A stretch of DNA of 64,000 nt from Saccharina japonica (Eukaryota > Sar > Phaeophyceae > Laminariales > Laminariaceae): assembly GCA_008828725.1 (NCBI GenBank), contig MEHQ01004485.1, positions 160,701 to 224,700 on the forward strand, read 5' to 3'. This document shows positions 1 through 14,000 of the stretch, in pieces (within the stretch, counting starts at the first letter, position 1; every line of letters begins with the position of its first letter). A model generated the notes under the pieces. The model did no database searches. It saw only the letters and a program-made list of their open reading frames with translations, and was not told the origin of the DNA. The position numbers were made by a program, and so were the translations under genes.

Positions 1-829
1 AGAACATAATTAGACGCGTGCTACAGTAGAGGTAGGTATACCTTTTTTTGACTGAATCGTGTTCTGAACGATCGGGCTCCTTAACCCAAATTTTTCGGAC
101 TTTCACTTTAATGACGAATAAGGTTTCAAAGTATACTTCGGTCATGAGATTTCGCATCCGGCAGCACTTTTATTTGCCTCCAAAATCATTTTTTCGGTGA
201 GGTATGACGCTCCTCAAGTGAGCTCAGAAAACAACATGGTGCACCTCAACCGTAGCATGCGTCATGACGTGTCCTCATTTAAGAACGCAATTCGTGCAAT
301 TGGAGCAGTGCAGAGCGGGCGTGCTTTCGCCTATAGTTTTGTGTACTGAAATTTAGGTAATCAAACATAAGGTTTAAATAATCGACAACTAGTTTTGTTC
401 CTGAACCTATGCGCTATATTTCGGGTTCTATTATAGAATTTCTACCAGGCGAAGAGTGTGTAGATCAGAGAAGATATAGACCCACCCCATCAACCCCTGT
501 GCAAATACACTCAAAATTACGGAGACGTAACAACGTGCACAATTGCAACAATTTAAACAAATTCCTATTTTTGCCAGGGGCTCGTTTCCACTGATTGAAG
601 TCAATCGTGCCACACAACGTCAAGATCAGGGGCCTGTTGAGGGCCTCAGCCTACCGGACACGAATGACCACTACCAGTTCTCTCACCCTGTATCTTGAAG
701 CGGACCAGCACACCATTGTGGTATATATTACAGCTACTGTAGGATGTCGATCGATTATTTGTAGGGTTTTGCCTAGGTTTATTACATAGTTGCACACCTC
801 GTAGAGAGCGATGTAACACACCCTAACGC
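1..829. other. Left-edge region without supported gene
   Basis: Only short ORFs with no recognisable domain. It might contain 3' UTR or the true last exon of the LRR gene; I see no convincing continuation. Confidence 0.4.
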
Positions 830-1425
830 TACGTCAATTTCGATTCCCCGACGAAGTCAACTGCCACCACGTATACAAACTTAAGCCAGGTGTGATCCAT
901 ACAGTATAACCCTAATCCGGAAATAATGTCAATTTTGATTCCCACACTGAAACCAAATAATTTTCGACAACCCGCACACAAAACTAGGGCAATTTATGCA
1001 CACACTAGAAACAAATAATATCGCCTGCACAAACAACCATGGCAATTTGGACCCCCTGGACCAAACCCAACACTAAATCCAAGTCAAGTCCGATCCTCAC
1101 TCTAAATTCAAGCCAACTTCAGTGTCCCAACGCAGAAACCAAGTCGATTTATATACAGACACCAAATCCATGTCATTATGGACCCCCACCCAAAAACCAT
1201 TTCAATTCACGGTTCTAGTTTGATAGCCACTCCAGATTACAATCAATGTCGACGCCCTGACCAAACCACAAGCCAAATAGGATCCAGACACTCAATACCT
1301 AGTCTAGTACGATCCTCAAACTAAAGCTAGGCCAATTTCCTCCACCTACACAAGAACCAACATACGACCGATGCCCACACTAAAATCAAGTCATTTTAGA
1401 CCCGTGGTATCTTGGCGATTAGCCA
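830..1425. repeat. Degenerate minisatellite, about 36-40 bp period
   Basis: Repeated imperfect units built on CAAATCCA...GTCAATTTGGACCCCCACAC run for about 600 bp, strongly C/A-rich on this strand. Units are too diverged for a firm count. Confidence 0.5.
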
Positions 1426-2038
1426 TACTAGGAATTATATCTGCGATCCAGTCTCAGCAATACCTATAATGTGAATACGAGTGAATAACAACTTGTAACA
1501 TTCTCGGCGTGTGTACGCTAGAGGCCAACCCGACAATTGTAGGAAAAACATTTTGTTTTACTAAACAGTATGCATGCGACCACGTACGATACAGGTGGCC
1601 GTTCTTCGTTGGGTACGATTCCTCCTGTAGGTACGTGTTGGTATCAGTATTGATATAAGCCTGTGGGGGGGGACGCAGACAAGCGGCCTTATACGCCTCC
1701 ACATCACGTACGGATGACCCACATACGCCACGAGTTGACAGCCGTAACAGTATGCCAGCGTAATACCCGCGGGGAATGCTGCCAATGTGTGGCGGCAGCA
1801 TCGCATGCCTTATGTAAAGAGTGTACACATGTGTGCAGACTACTGAGAATGCCCCGGCACTCATGAGTTTCAAATATTTCATGTGCTACACGTAATGGCT
1901 GATCAGGCCCTGCAGCTCCACCTCATACCAATCGTTTCGTGGTTTGTTCGGACGAACAGTCGAATGAAAAATGTTGTGTATACGCCATGGAGGCGGACAA
2001 ACCCATTTAGGTCATTTTTTATACAATATTTGGTAAAT
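1426..2038. other. Region downstream of the LRR gene, nothing supported
   Basis: Overlapping ORFs on both strands (for example minus 1882-1454) have no recognisable motif and are most likely chance. Confidence 0.4.
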
Positions 2039-2055
2039 TCAAAACGCTCGTACAT
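2039..2055 (-). CDS. Possible terminal exon 26
   Basis: After a 119-nt intron, a pyrimidine-rich ATCTCCATTCAG acceptor opens a phase-1 continuation that adds Tyr-Val-Arg-Ala-Phe and a TGA. It would close the protein at 875 residues. It is tiny, and any random acceptor has some chance of giving this, so the true 3' end may lie elsewhere or left of the window. Confidence 0.3.
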
Positions 2056-5000
2056 CTGAATGGAGATTGAATTAATGTGCAACGAATGTTGGCAATATAT
2101 ATATACGTATCGCTCTCGTACGGGGGTGAACAAAAAAACGCTACCATCACAAATGTATCAGTCGCCGTACTCACAGTCTTCCTGCTGTCCGCGAATGGCG
2201 TCCATGCCTTGCATGATGGGGGCACCAGTAAGGTCCACAGTAGGCACCAGCGTCTCACCAAGGATGCCCGTGGCGTGAGGACCTATGTTGGAGTGATCGA
2301 TGGCCATGTTCATTTGCCAAGTCAGGTGGTCCGGAAGGTCGAACTGGTCGGAGGGATCGCGCATGGTCAGCTGGTGCAACCGACCGTGGCTCAAGCGAAT
2401 GGTGGCTGCCGGCGTCATGATTTGAAACGAGGCATGTTCAGACTGTTTGGCGAACAGGTCAACACCACCAGCTGCCGTAGTGCTGGCCACGTACGCCTCA
2501 CACTCCACTTTGTTGGTCGCCGTGGGGTCAGACAAAATCCAGTCGGACATATCTTGCATAGTCGAGGTCAAACTGAGCCTTCGACTGGACTGATCAAGGC
2601 GCTCAAGCTTCTTCCGCTCCCAGTACCTCTCGAACCCAAAGCTGCGGCACGCTCCGGGAAGGTTAACTGCGGCAATCGCAACGCCTGGGGCCACCGTAAC
2701 CTCGCCGGGCGAAATGAGGACCTCATCACCATTGACTACTACGTGCAGAGCCCCGTCGGCGAGGCAGGGGGACGTTCCGACCGGACAAGAACTTTCCAGG
2801 TTGTGCGGGTCGGCAACGGAGATGACGATGCTGTGGTCAAAGCCGTCGGCGTCCTTGGTAATGATTGAGATTCCGGTGATGTAGGTGATCTCGGGTACGG
2901 AAGGGACGGGAGAGGTGACGCGCATGTTGAGATGCATGTGCGGAAGGTCCGAGACGACGGCATACCACCCATTGTCTACGCCCGTGAAGTCGAACTTCTG
3001 GCCGCGGAAGCCAGTCATGTGCGGGTCACCTTGGCGAGAGAGGTTGAAAGGGTAGAGTTGAGATTAGTATTGTGCAACCGTCAATACGGTGATAACTTGA
3101 TTGGTCACACGCTCATTCACATATTACTCACTATCCATGTTCATGCCTTCGTGTTGCTGTCCGCGAGTCTCTGTGGGGTATGTCGGAGAACGGATTCACT
3201 TATAGGGCACCATACCCAACCCTACCACACGCATCGGATCCGTGTCGTGTTGAACCAAGAGAGCGCCTGCTGAAAAAATGAGGAGAGTCCACAGTGCATC
3301 CTGTCGTCAACCCCAAAACAGCTCATGGCCTGAACATTGTTTTTCACTTTCGGTTTTCTCACCACAGGCACTGGGGTCGACCTCGGCTTTGACTTCGCAG
3401 ACGTCCGTCAACGGGCAGCATACTTCGCCGTTGTCCGTGTCGCAGTCCATGTCGTCTGTACAATCTGTATGAGATCAACGGGCGTTATTGGATACAAAAA
3501 CCATCGAACATAGACGGGGCGACAGCATTGTTAGTGGATTTGATACCTCCGGCTCCTTGTTGTTGTGTTTGTTCAATCGGTGGAACAGGCGTCTCCTGAC
3601 ATAATAAATAATGACCTAGAGTTGTCCTCTCACGTATACGCAGATGCTTTCGTGTCTGCAAGGAGGAAACATATAATAAGATACTCGTTCAAATCCATGA
3701 CTACGCCGTATTTACTATCCATGCAATCAAACGTGAGGGGAGTCAGGGAGAGTCGGGGACACACACGCCGGGTGGCTACATTCCTCTCCAAACAGACAAA
3801 ATTTGCGCAAAATGCTTTGCACGAACCATAAGGTACGTACAGCAGCCTCAGGTACGGGAAAAACATATATAACACCGATAGAGGAGGGATCGCATACCCT
3901 CGAACCCCGTACAATTGGGGTCGGAACATTCGCAATATACATATACATGCGTGTCACACGTGATATACACGTTGGTGAGCCATGAAGAGACACGGCAGCT
4001 GCATGGCACGTCGATTATAGGTTGGCGCCCGACTGGACCATTTACACGTTCGTCAGAGGTATGCTGCCCTTTCTTGCTTGCACAACGATCGATTTGAGCA
4101 ATCTACTGTGCGTCGAGGCCTCTACTGCAAACCGGGTGTGCTAGATGCCCTTCACTCTTTGGCAATACTGGACAACGCTTGATTTAGCTCGTCTTGAGCT
4201 GTACAAGGTGTTGCGCGTCGGCGGTAGCAGGACCCCACAATTACTATTTTAGGTATGTCTTACCGACAGCAACAACGCAGGTGTAGCCGACGGCACCCGA
4301 GGCACATTTCATACCAGCGTCGCACGAAACCGCCGCGGCTGGAGTGCATCCTGTTCGAAAGACGGGCGTTCAGCAGGAACCAGAGGGCAACCGAGTTTAC
4401 ACAAGCCATGCTGTACAGTAGTTTAGGCACATATTGGGCTTGGTTTCCCCCATCACTATTGCCTTACATCGCGCCACATGGACAAGCTGCAAATTGAACT
4501 GATTACGTGGGAATACCGTTTCCAGTTACGAGTCTTGACACCGTCAAAAATCGGGTCGCCTTTCGAGATGGATCAAGCTGTTTTTCTGAACAGTCGGGCG
4601 TCCACCTAGTAGGCATACGATCCTTGGCATGTACCCGAACCTATCAGCTTGACATCACTAACTACCTACACCAAGCAGAAAGTGCCAGACCGTCGGTGTT
4701 GTGGCGTCTTGAATGTGCGACAACTTTGTGCACTGGCCGTGTCTGCAGGAATATCGAGGATATATCTTAAATGATGCCACCAGCAGTTGTATGGTGTCCC
4801 ACGTATCCACCTCAATTCTGTATAGCAACACGGCAAAAGGGCTGGGGGCCACCAAGAGGCTACAGCTGTACGCCATGGCACGTCGAGACGAATGCTGACG
4901 GCTGCGACTGCTGCTATACTGCGGCTGCTTTTGATGCGGTTCAGCTACAGCTGCCTGCCGATTTGTAAGGTCTCGTTTCGATCTGGCTCATTATCCTTGT

Positions 5001-8000
5001 ATTGGAACCTGTTCGTAACAACGGAATAGCATTTGGGACGACCGACAACAACCAACAACAATACCAACACCGACAGCGACAACAACCTGCCATTCACCAT
5101 CGATCAACGAACGCGAGTTGACGACATCTAAATATATCCTGCTGCACAACTTCCTGTCGGCAGCTATACAATCTAACAACCGGGCGTCTTGACGTCGTTC
5201 GCCACACATCGGACTCGTCGAGTGAGTGCCTTTTAAGGTATTGAAGTCGTACAAACTCCGGCTTTCAAAATACACGGCCACTACAGAAGTGTTTTACAAG
5301 CCCTCTCCCAAGCGAAACATGCCATAAAAGCCCTGTTGTAATGCAATGTCCACAAAACCATTCAAGTATGGGATGGTATCAGTTATTCCGTCGGTACTTA
5401 CCGCACAAGCCAGAGGTATCAGGCAACGCCAGAGTGCTGGGAAAGCTGTTGCACACAACCGGTACGTATTAGGGGAGGGGGGGGTCAAGGGTGGTAATTA
5501 CTTCACACGGGACCATCGACATTGTAACTGGTGCCAATGAACACGGCGGTGGACGGTGTTGGACGAACATGCTATGCTGGTCGTACCTACGATTTCCCTC
5601 CGATACACACGGGAGACGACAACTCGGGCAGTACGATAACGAGATATACCTACATATCGACCCAATGTGTTAGCGCCCCTGCGCAAGCCATCCTGCACAA
5701 TACTCAACAAAATGTTCATCGTAAACGATGGCGGAGCGCAACAATGAACTCAATGGCGGTGCGCATTGCAAGCAAAAGAGCTGAACACATGCTTAAGACT
5801 TGCGAATAATCAGGGCAGCCATTTGTGCGAGTGCCTTGGGCGCAAAAATGATAAACGCCGCAGACGTAATAGTTCTGCCGTCGCTTTGATCCCGACGTAA
5901 ATGATGGGGCTTGTATTAGGCGCCCCTGGAAACATGCATGTACGGCGTAGTATCTTCGGCACTGAACTTTTATATACACGAACGGTGTATGATTAATATA
6001 TTTACGGCATCAGGCAAACGACCAGAAATAGGTAGGCAGATAAAGCGAAAAATCTGTGTCGTGCGCCAGAATGTTCAAACTTAACCGGCCTGCACGGAAC
6101 ATTTAGTGCTCGTTCGATATATGGGCCGAAGGGGGATCATCCTTGTTCGCCGAATACCACAGGTAGGGACGTCCATCACCAAGACTACTCACACGGTGGG
6201 GATGCATTGCAGTTCCGCGTTTCCAACAAGATTCCTGATAGAGCAGAGCACGGTTCGCATACACAGCGAAGGGAGGCGTTAATTAGCTGAATTGGGTCGA
6301 GGATAAGCCGACTACTGACATGCTGTTGTGAAGGGTGTGCATCGGCAACGAAAACGCGCGGAAAGGCTCTCGCCAGCGGTTGGTGTGTCCACCCATGCAC
6401 ATCGTGCAATCAAACCTGGACGAACCATACGTGCTTTTGACTTCTACTGCATGTACTCACATCGCCGGCGACTGGCCTTTCGTCATATACCATAGGTGGA
6501 CAGGCGTTTATGCTAGGAACAACTCCAAGGCACGAACCCAAAATATCGCTCGTCAACGTTGAACGTGCAGTAATGATCAGGCTGGAAACGTGGCGTGGAG
6601 GCACTCACAAATCCGTCAGTGCAGTACCAGAACCCACATCCTCGAAAAGTCCAGCGGGCAGCGTCGTCAGGGCATTGTCATGAAGGCGCCTTCAAAGGTT
6701 AAGTTGGAAGAGGGCAACAGGCACATGTTAGAGTCCGTCACGAAGACACCCATATTTGGCCTCGAGGGTGAACGAGGTCAGTTGCGTTAACGAAAGCCGC
6801 GTTGTTTCTTAAAATACGGTTATTCCCTGGTGTTGGTGTGGCTCTCATCAACTATTACCATCATCAAAGTACGGTGTATAATCTGCCAGGGCTCTCAAAC
6901 CCTATCTTCCTTGGGTAGCGTTCCAACGGTGCACAAACACTGCATTTCTCGCAGTGCCGCGGCCCGCTGCTGTTGCTTTTCCAGCTGCCATTGTGTGGGT
7001 TCATTAGTCTGTCTTAATCCAAGCTTCATATGTTGTGAAGAACCGAGCCTCAAAAGCTTAGCATCATACCTGGTATCCTCTCACGGAGGAGTCTGGGCTG
7101 CCTAATAGAACCGTGGTAACAGTTTTTTCTACGCCTCGTCTCGTCTAGGGTTTCTGCACGTTTTAGTTTAAGAATGCATGAGCCAAATCATTTGACATCC
7201 CTCTCACCCGACAGGTTGGTCTCCCGAGGGACGAATTGGACAAATACGTTCGATTCCCGCGCGGAGGCAGTTCAAGGGAGTATACGGTGCTGTACGCGGG
7301 GTCTGAACAACGTAATCATACATCCAGCAAACGCTTGACCCCTATACCAAGTATTCGTCACACAAGTGTATGCTTTGTCTGCTGCGCGTAGCTGGCACAT
7401 AAATGCGTTTGACATTCAACCTGTCACAGTCGTTTTCCGTTTTCCTACTGACTGTATATTTTGAACATGAAAAGCACCGTCTGGTGAGACATTAAGAGAC
7501 AGTAAACACGAAACCTGTTTGAACTGTTGATATATGTGTCATCTGCTCACAGCGAAAGCCGCCGTCTATTCCAGGTAGTACCTCGTACGAAAACAATGCG
7601 GCTGGGCATACACGCTAGTGATACGGGCCAACGATGTGTCAGTTTGCAAAACTTGCAGATTGCCAACATCAGTCCTAGGGGTTCAGTCAATGCCTCGCCA
7701 GTACCAGTCCTTTTGGCAGGAGTCAGTCCTCTGGATACATAAGGGGCTAAAAATGACTGATTCTCAAACGTTCTCAGGGTACCCGGGGGCTGAGTCCCAC
7801 CAGTCAACAGAGTACCTGGGGGGCTGAAAGACCCCAGCATCACTAGAATAGCCCTCAGTGCAACTGGGAGCCTAAAAATACTGAGTCTCATCAGTCTTCA
7901 GCGTACTTGGAGACGTGAAATGACTGAGTCCCACACAAGCCAATTTCTTCGGTACTGGGAGAACTTGTACTCTCACGATCTTTATGGTTCAACTGTTTCC

Positions 8001-11000
8001 CTCTCATCTACTGCATGTGCCCTACTAGTCCAGCTACATCTAAAATCTGGGGGCAGATAGCGCGCACTTCTCCCGCCTTCATGTTTATCCTGGGAGTATC
8101 TCGCCATTTTTCCCCTCGTCGACTAGCGCCGAACTATGTGCATACGCGCGGTATTTGAGGTGTTTTCTGCTAGTACATTTCAACAGTAGTACTTGACTCC
8201 CGCATTGCAGGATTCAAACCAACGGCCTCAACCTCAGTGGTTGCGAGTTTCAACCAATATGGAAGCGACACGTACCCAATTTTGAGTACATGTATCCCCT
8301 TTAACACCCTTGCTAACGAGCTGTATTGTATGTACACTAGACGACCATCGGGGGCGCCGGCTGCTATACAAACGCTTTTCAATGACCGGTGTCATTGAAC
8401 ATACATATATTGTTGTGGCCCCACATGAGACATGTCGCGGAACACAAAGGCAGTTAACACGGACACCACAAAAAAACAGCCAGGTACTCCTCCTCTTGGT
8501 TCTGGAATACCGAATAAAAAACGATCACGTCCGAGGTACTCACAACTGGGCAATAACTGGTAACCCCGTGAAAGCATCCGCGGGTAAGCTGTCCAACAGA
8601 TTGCCATTAAGATTGCTGATACGCAACACAACCGGTGGCAGAGATGAAGGGCAGGTTTGGGTAAGGGGCGTTAGGGGTATCTGCGCATAACATATTGCTC
8701 AGTACAACAGTTTTACATTGGTAAATGTTTCGTCAGCAACAGTACATCGATAATCGATGGGTGCTAGGGCAGTACACATTTTCTCGGTAGCTATAAACCA
8801 ACACTTCATCTTGGACGGTTACGTTCGATGACGGAAAATCCATACAACGCGGGTCGCTGTTCGACCATGTCGAGTCGCGTCGGTGAACATGTGCTCCGTA
8901 ACAGAAAAAAACAAATGTGCCATAATCGAGTTTCTCTAGACGCGTGGCGCCGCAACATTTGGTCGGTGACCATCCAACACCAAAATAATGTGCCAACTTC
9001 GCATCGAAGTCAGACTAAATATCAACGGCACACCGCGATTTCGGAGTCAGGACCACGCGTTACCCAAATAAACAAACGAACATCTAGCAGTCGCAAGCAG
9101 ATCTCCGAGTGGTCAGAGCGTAAAACCTACTGCCTAGTCATGCGTTCTATACGGGGTGAAGTAGACACAGTGAAAACTGTATATGCATATTTGGCGTCGA
9201 GCGACGGTCACCACGGGTGATACTGCACACTTATGTACAGACTCACTGAATACTTCGATGGCGGGTTACTGTACGCCTAGTGTCTTGGGTGAATACCAGT
9301 GTGCCGGTACTCGTTGTCGTGTCCGGTATCGTGCCTGGAGATAACCACGAAGGAAGTTCGCAACTCGGACAAAGGTCGGTACGATATAATGTTTTCCAGC
9401 GGTGTTGACTTCCGAATGGGAACACTGCCGATTCAGCCGACTATGTGTCAGAGACGGCCGACGGTTATATGAACACCCAACGTAAAGCATCAGCAGTTGC
9501 TTGCTCTGGACGCAGCTGACTGCAAGCGAGGCGCGATAATACCAACTCCCATACACAATTTATTAGGACACTTACAGACGTGTCAGGCGCTCCAACTTAT
9601 CGAAGATGTTTGATGGAACGGTCGTAAGCTGGTTGTCGTCGAGATACCTGACCGAATACGACGGATAATGAAACGGCGCGACGACAAACCACGTGCAGAG
9701 GGGAATTCGAAATCAATTCACAACACCAAGAGTGATATCTGGTGTAGGGGACACCCCCCCATTTCCACTACTATGTTCAGGCGACTCGCGTGCGTGGCTC
9801 TGTAAGTCATGAAACACTTTACGTTCTCGTTTCGGTCAAGATAACTTGAGGCCACGTAGGCTCTTTTTTTTCGCCTGCTATCCTCCCTAGACACAGGTTG
9901 GGGTGGCGGCGGTTTGCCACGACGCTATAAAGCAATATCACTTCGCGAGCTGGACACCTAGCGTGCCGTTTCGTTTTTGTTCGGTTTTTCGATCACCAAG
10001 GCTGGCGGTCTTTTTTTTGTCATTTGTGCGGGGTTTGGGAGCTCGACTACGCACAAGGCGGACGATCGCATCACGTAGTATGTATGTGGGAAGGCACACA
10101 CAAGACAGGTACAAAATTATACTCAATTAGTTTTCTGGAAGTGGGCACACTATAAATCAAATGAATCTATAAATGGCTGACGTAAATACGCAAGTCCGCC
10201 CCACACGTGGTTCTTCATAAGATTCAGGTCACCCTTCATGCCGCTTCCTTAATACCTCACGGGGCTTCGCGCTCGGTGCAAGTAGTTCCTGTGGAAGCCC
10301 CCTATACTCCGTCCCGACATTGTAGGGGTGCGAAGGCCAATAAACTACGGCCCTGCACGACATGAGGCTTTCACACCCAATGACCGGTTTTGTTAGTGAC
10401 TTAGACCTTTATACGTGTTATGGAAGCCTAAAGTCAGTCCCAATTTGAACATGTCGTGGTTAGACCATGTGCCCGTTGGACCCTTAGCAGCGAGCGATAT
10501 TTACTACTTAGTGTGTCATCCGCGGTAGCTTGTTTTTCTGTTGAGATTGGATGAGTACGATTTCTCAATATCTGTATCCACTTCCACCATGACGTGATTG
10601 GGTGGTTGAAATTGGACGTCGATATTTCGGTTGCATGAAATGAGCCCAGAAAAAAGACCCGCCTGGCCGTTTGCAAGTCGTATGAACGCAGCCAAAGATC
10701 GTCACAAGCAACCGCGAGTCAAAGCTCGCTCCTACTGGTGTGTGTGTGAGGGTGTGGGGTGTATGAGGCTACGGGAAACCTGTCACGAGGACGTTTCGTG
10801 GACTCGAAGCTGATACGCAGCAGTACAAAAACTCGCAACATCCCTAATTAGTTTGTTTTCATTCCTCCGGCGTCTGATACTGAGGCTGCGTACATCATCA
10901 CACCAAGTAGAGTAAGTTTGACCAAACCTTTACATTGTTCGCATTACTCGTAACATATAGCTTGCACAAAATCTTTGCTGGTGTCCTGGTGTTTTGTTTG

Positions 11001-14000
11001 AACTATCAAGCTGTCGTTCTCGTTCCCGTAAGGAGTGGTAAGTACATGGGCGGGACAAAGTTCACAACGGGCAAAAACAACTTTGGGCTCCTGTGAATGG
11101 GCTACTGGTTTTCAAGAAATGTCGAAGGAACTATCGTTTCCGCATCCTCTATTTTCTAGTCGTGAGTATGTTTTGGGAAATTGTCTACGCGCGCCTACTT
11201 GGCAACATCTTTGATAGAGATGTTTCCTCCCCCTTCGAAACATCCACGGTGTTGCATATCTCGAAACATAGACGCGCACAAGCATCTCCATCTGCCACGA
11301 AATACGGTTGATATTCGCGAGGTATTTTCTGCACCCCGGTCGAACACTGAACGTGAATATATCTTGGTTCTCCCCACGATACATTCCATGGCGTTCCATG
11401 TGTCTTGACGCGAAAGCACGATCATGATAACCATCCGAGAGTAGTCACTCGCGCACGAGGCTGAGAAATACAGCTGTACGCGTGACAAGCCATGCAATGT
11501 GTTTCGACGGAACACAGATGCAATATCGTAACGACAAAAAGAGTGGCCTTAGCCGTGCTCTCGCCGTGTCCCGGAGGGGCATGTTGTGTTCGCTTTTTCG
11601 CAAGAATCTACTTGGGTTTAGACCTGAGAATGTAAACGTTTTGTGGCTTGTGCGCGTCCGGTGATTCAGCACAGCAACACAAGCCCACCTTGTCGCCTTC
11701 CACGTTAAAGCACTGAGCTGAGGTACACCGCTAACACAGAATAATGAAACCTGGAACCCATGATTGAACTTTTGTTGAATCGGGTAAATATGTTTGATTA
11801 ATCGTGTGCAATGTGAAACCACGCCGAGAGACCGTTGCTTTACACGGGTTTGCATGGACCAAGGTTTGTATCCGTGTCATGTGTCGACTCCACAACGATC
11901 CTCCATTAGGCACGGTGCACGGCCTTGTACGAAGGTACCCATGTGCACCTTGCAATATAAAGACCTTGCAACATCCGTGAATTCGTCGTTGAGGCATTGA
12001 CCCCAACGAAAGCAAATATTGATGGTCATACTTTTATGTGTTTTCCGGGTGGTATACTCGTGAATGCCTGAGAGTGAACGAGTGATGATCGCGTTCCTCG
12101 CACGCTGAGGCCAACAGACATACCTATAGTGGTCTTACATGTTGTTTGTTGTCCGCCAACACCTGGTGGCGGACGTCCAGTGGTCCGACGACCATAATAG
12201 GGTAGCAACAACGTGTCCCGGAATTTTAGATCCGGTGTTTTTAAGTAGACTGTGTCAGGGGTGATGAAGGCCATGCGCTAAATCCTAAGAACCTTGACCT
12301 TTGTTCAGCACAAGAGGTCACGGTTATCAAACTACAACCCTGGGTATCGCCAGCAAGGCATTCGCCTCTCGGAGTTCGTCGTGAAGTGGCAAAGACAGTC
12401 ACCACGGCTGAATTCAGGGTTGAGCAACAGCCTGTCCAGTCTCGACCACTGTAGGGACAACCGAGATGTACAACCACACCCCATGTAAGGATGAACTGCT
12501 TGCTAGCTCTGGACATGGCTGCCTTTACCCGAGAAGGAAAGGTAACACCTTACCACAATATATTGTCGCGATACTCACAAGCGTGTCAGATGCACCTGTG
12601 CATCGAAGATGCCTTCTGGAAGTAACGCCAGCTGATTGCCGTTGAGATACCTGCCCGAGTTCAGCAGATTCGAGGGACGGTGCGACGACAACCACGTAGA
12701 AGGGAAATTTCATTAAATATATCTGGGATTCCGTCGGTGGTAATTCAAACGGCGGGGTCAGCTTCGTGCTAGCAATGTTACGGGGTACCAAGTAAACAGG
12801 CCTTACGGTACACACACACAAATGAAACCACAGCTATCTTGTTTGTTTAGCAATATTTGGTCATCACATTTTTTGTGGTCCCCTGTGACTCTACCAACGT
12901 CATGATGATTTCAGTAGTTTGTATAGTTCGATCGGCGGGTATTGTAAGCGCTAACGTCGACCCCATTTTCACTGCCTTTTTACTCACGATATACATCACT
13001 CCAATAAAAACACCCAAACACAGGTAGGTTTGCGCAGAAATAAAAAACAAACATCCTATGCCGGTGCACAACGCAAAAAACAAAAAATCTTAGGCTGACG
13101 ATTGGCTTCTACCGCAGGGAAACGAAAGGAAAAACAAACGGCCCTGCTGCCGTAGCACCAGTCAGCGTGAAACTTAAGGATGTAGGGCCACGTATGTGGA
13201 CGATTGGCCTGAGGCAAGACCTCCTCATCAGCGACGAAATGCACCTATTCCCGAACGCAGGGAGAGAGGAGCCTTTGCTTTTGACCTAAGATAAGGAAGT
13301 TACTATCTTATCAGGAGCCAAAACAATAAAGGAGCTTGTGCGCGCAATACGACAAACGTTTGTATCCTCTAGTCCTAAGCAAACCAAGCCATCAAAATTG
13401 CCATACCAAACGGTAGTTTTTCGCTGTGGGAAAACATTTCCCGAAACACTTGGCTACCCCTGCAGCAGTGAGGTTTCTCTCTAAAGCAGAGAAATATACA
13501 CTAGGTCTGGACGCCAAGAGAGGGGTGCCGTGGCCCGTGTCTGGCGGGCTTGGCCAAATGCGTCAAGGCATCACCATTTATCACTGCAATAAGTTTGCGT
13601 CGGTTAAGGGGTTCCTTCGTGCAAATCGAGGAATTTACGCAAATATAACATTCGTTTTCGCTTTGTTTGCGGTTGCAATGCTCTTTCTGGAAAAGAAAAC
13701 CCATCTTTCATGACACCCTACCTACTGGAAACGACAGTTTGCCAGTACAGATGCTCAGACCTACGGTGTGGACGTAATAGTAGCAATCGTAGGTCATGGG
13801 CAATCGGTACGTGCCAGGCGCAGGATCGATCCGACGTCTTTGTAATCACAAATTGTGCCCCGCACTAAATCAAATGAATTATCATGCCTGTCGTACACAT
13901 AAACCAATTCAACACACGGAATTTCCTCAGGCTGCTGATACTGTTGTTCAATTCACGTTTTCAACAAGAACGTCAATCACTAGTACGAAAATATCTACCT

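Noticed and set aside
830..1425. CRISPR-like repeat array
   Set aside because: Units are degenerate and contiguous with no unique spacers; eukaryotic context.
2077..2868. 263-codon plus-strand ORF
   Set aside because: Antisense to exon 25; the minus-strand reading has coherent motifs, splice sites and phase, while this one has none.
7248..7258. tRNA B-box GTTCGATTCCC
   Set aside because: The A-box-like motif upstream is too close and no cloverleaf can be drawn; a SINE remnant at most.
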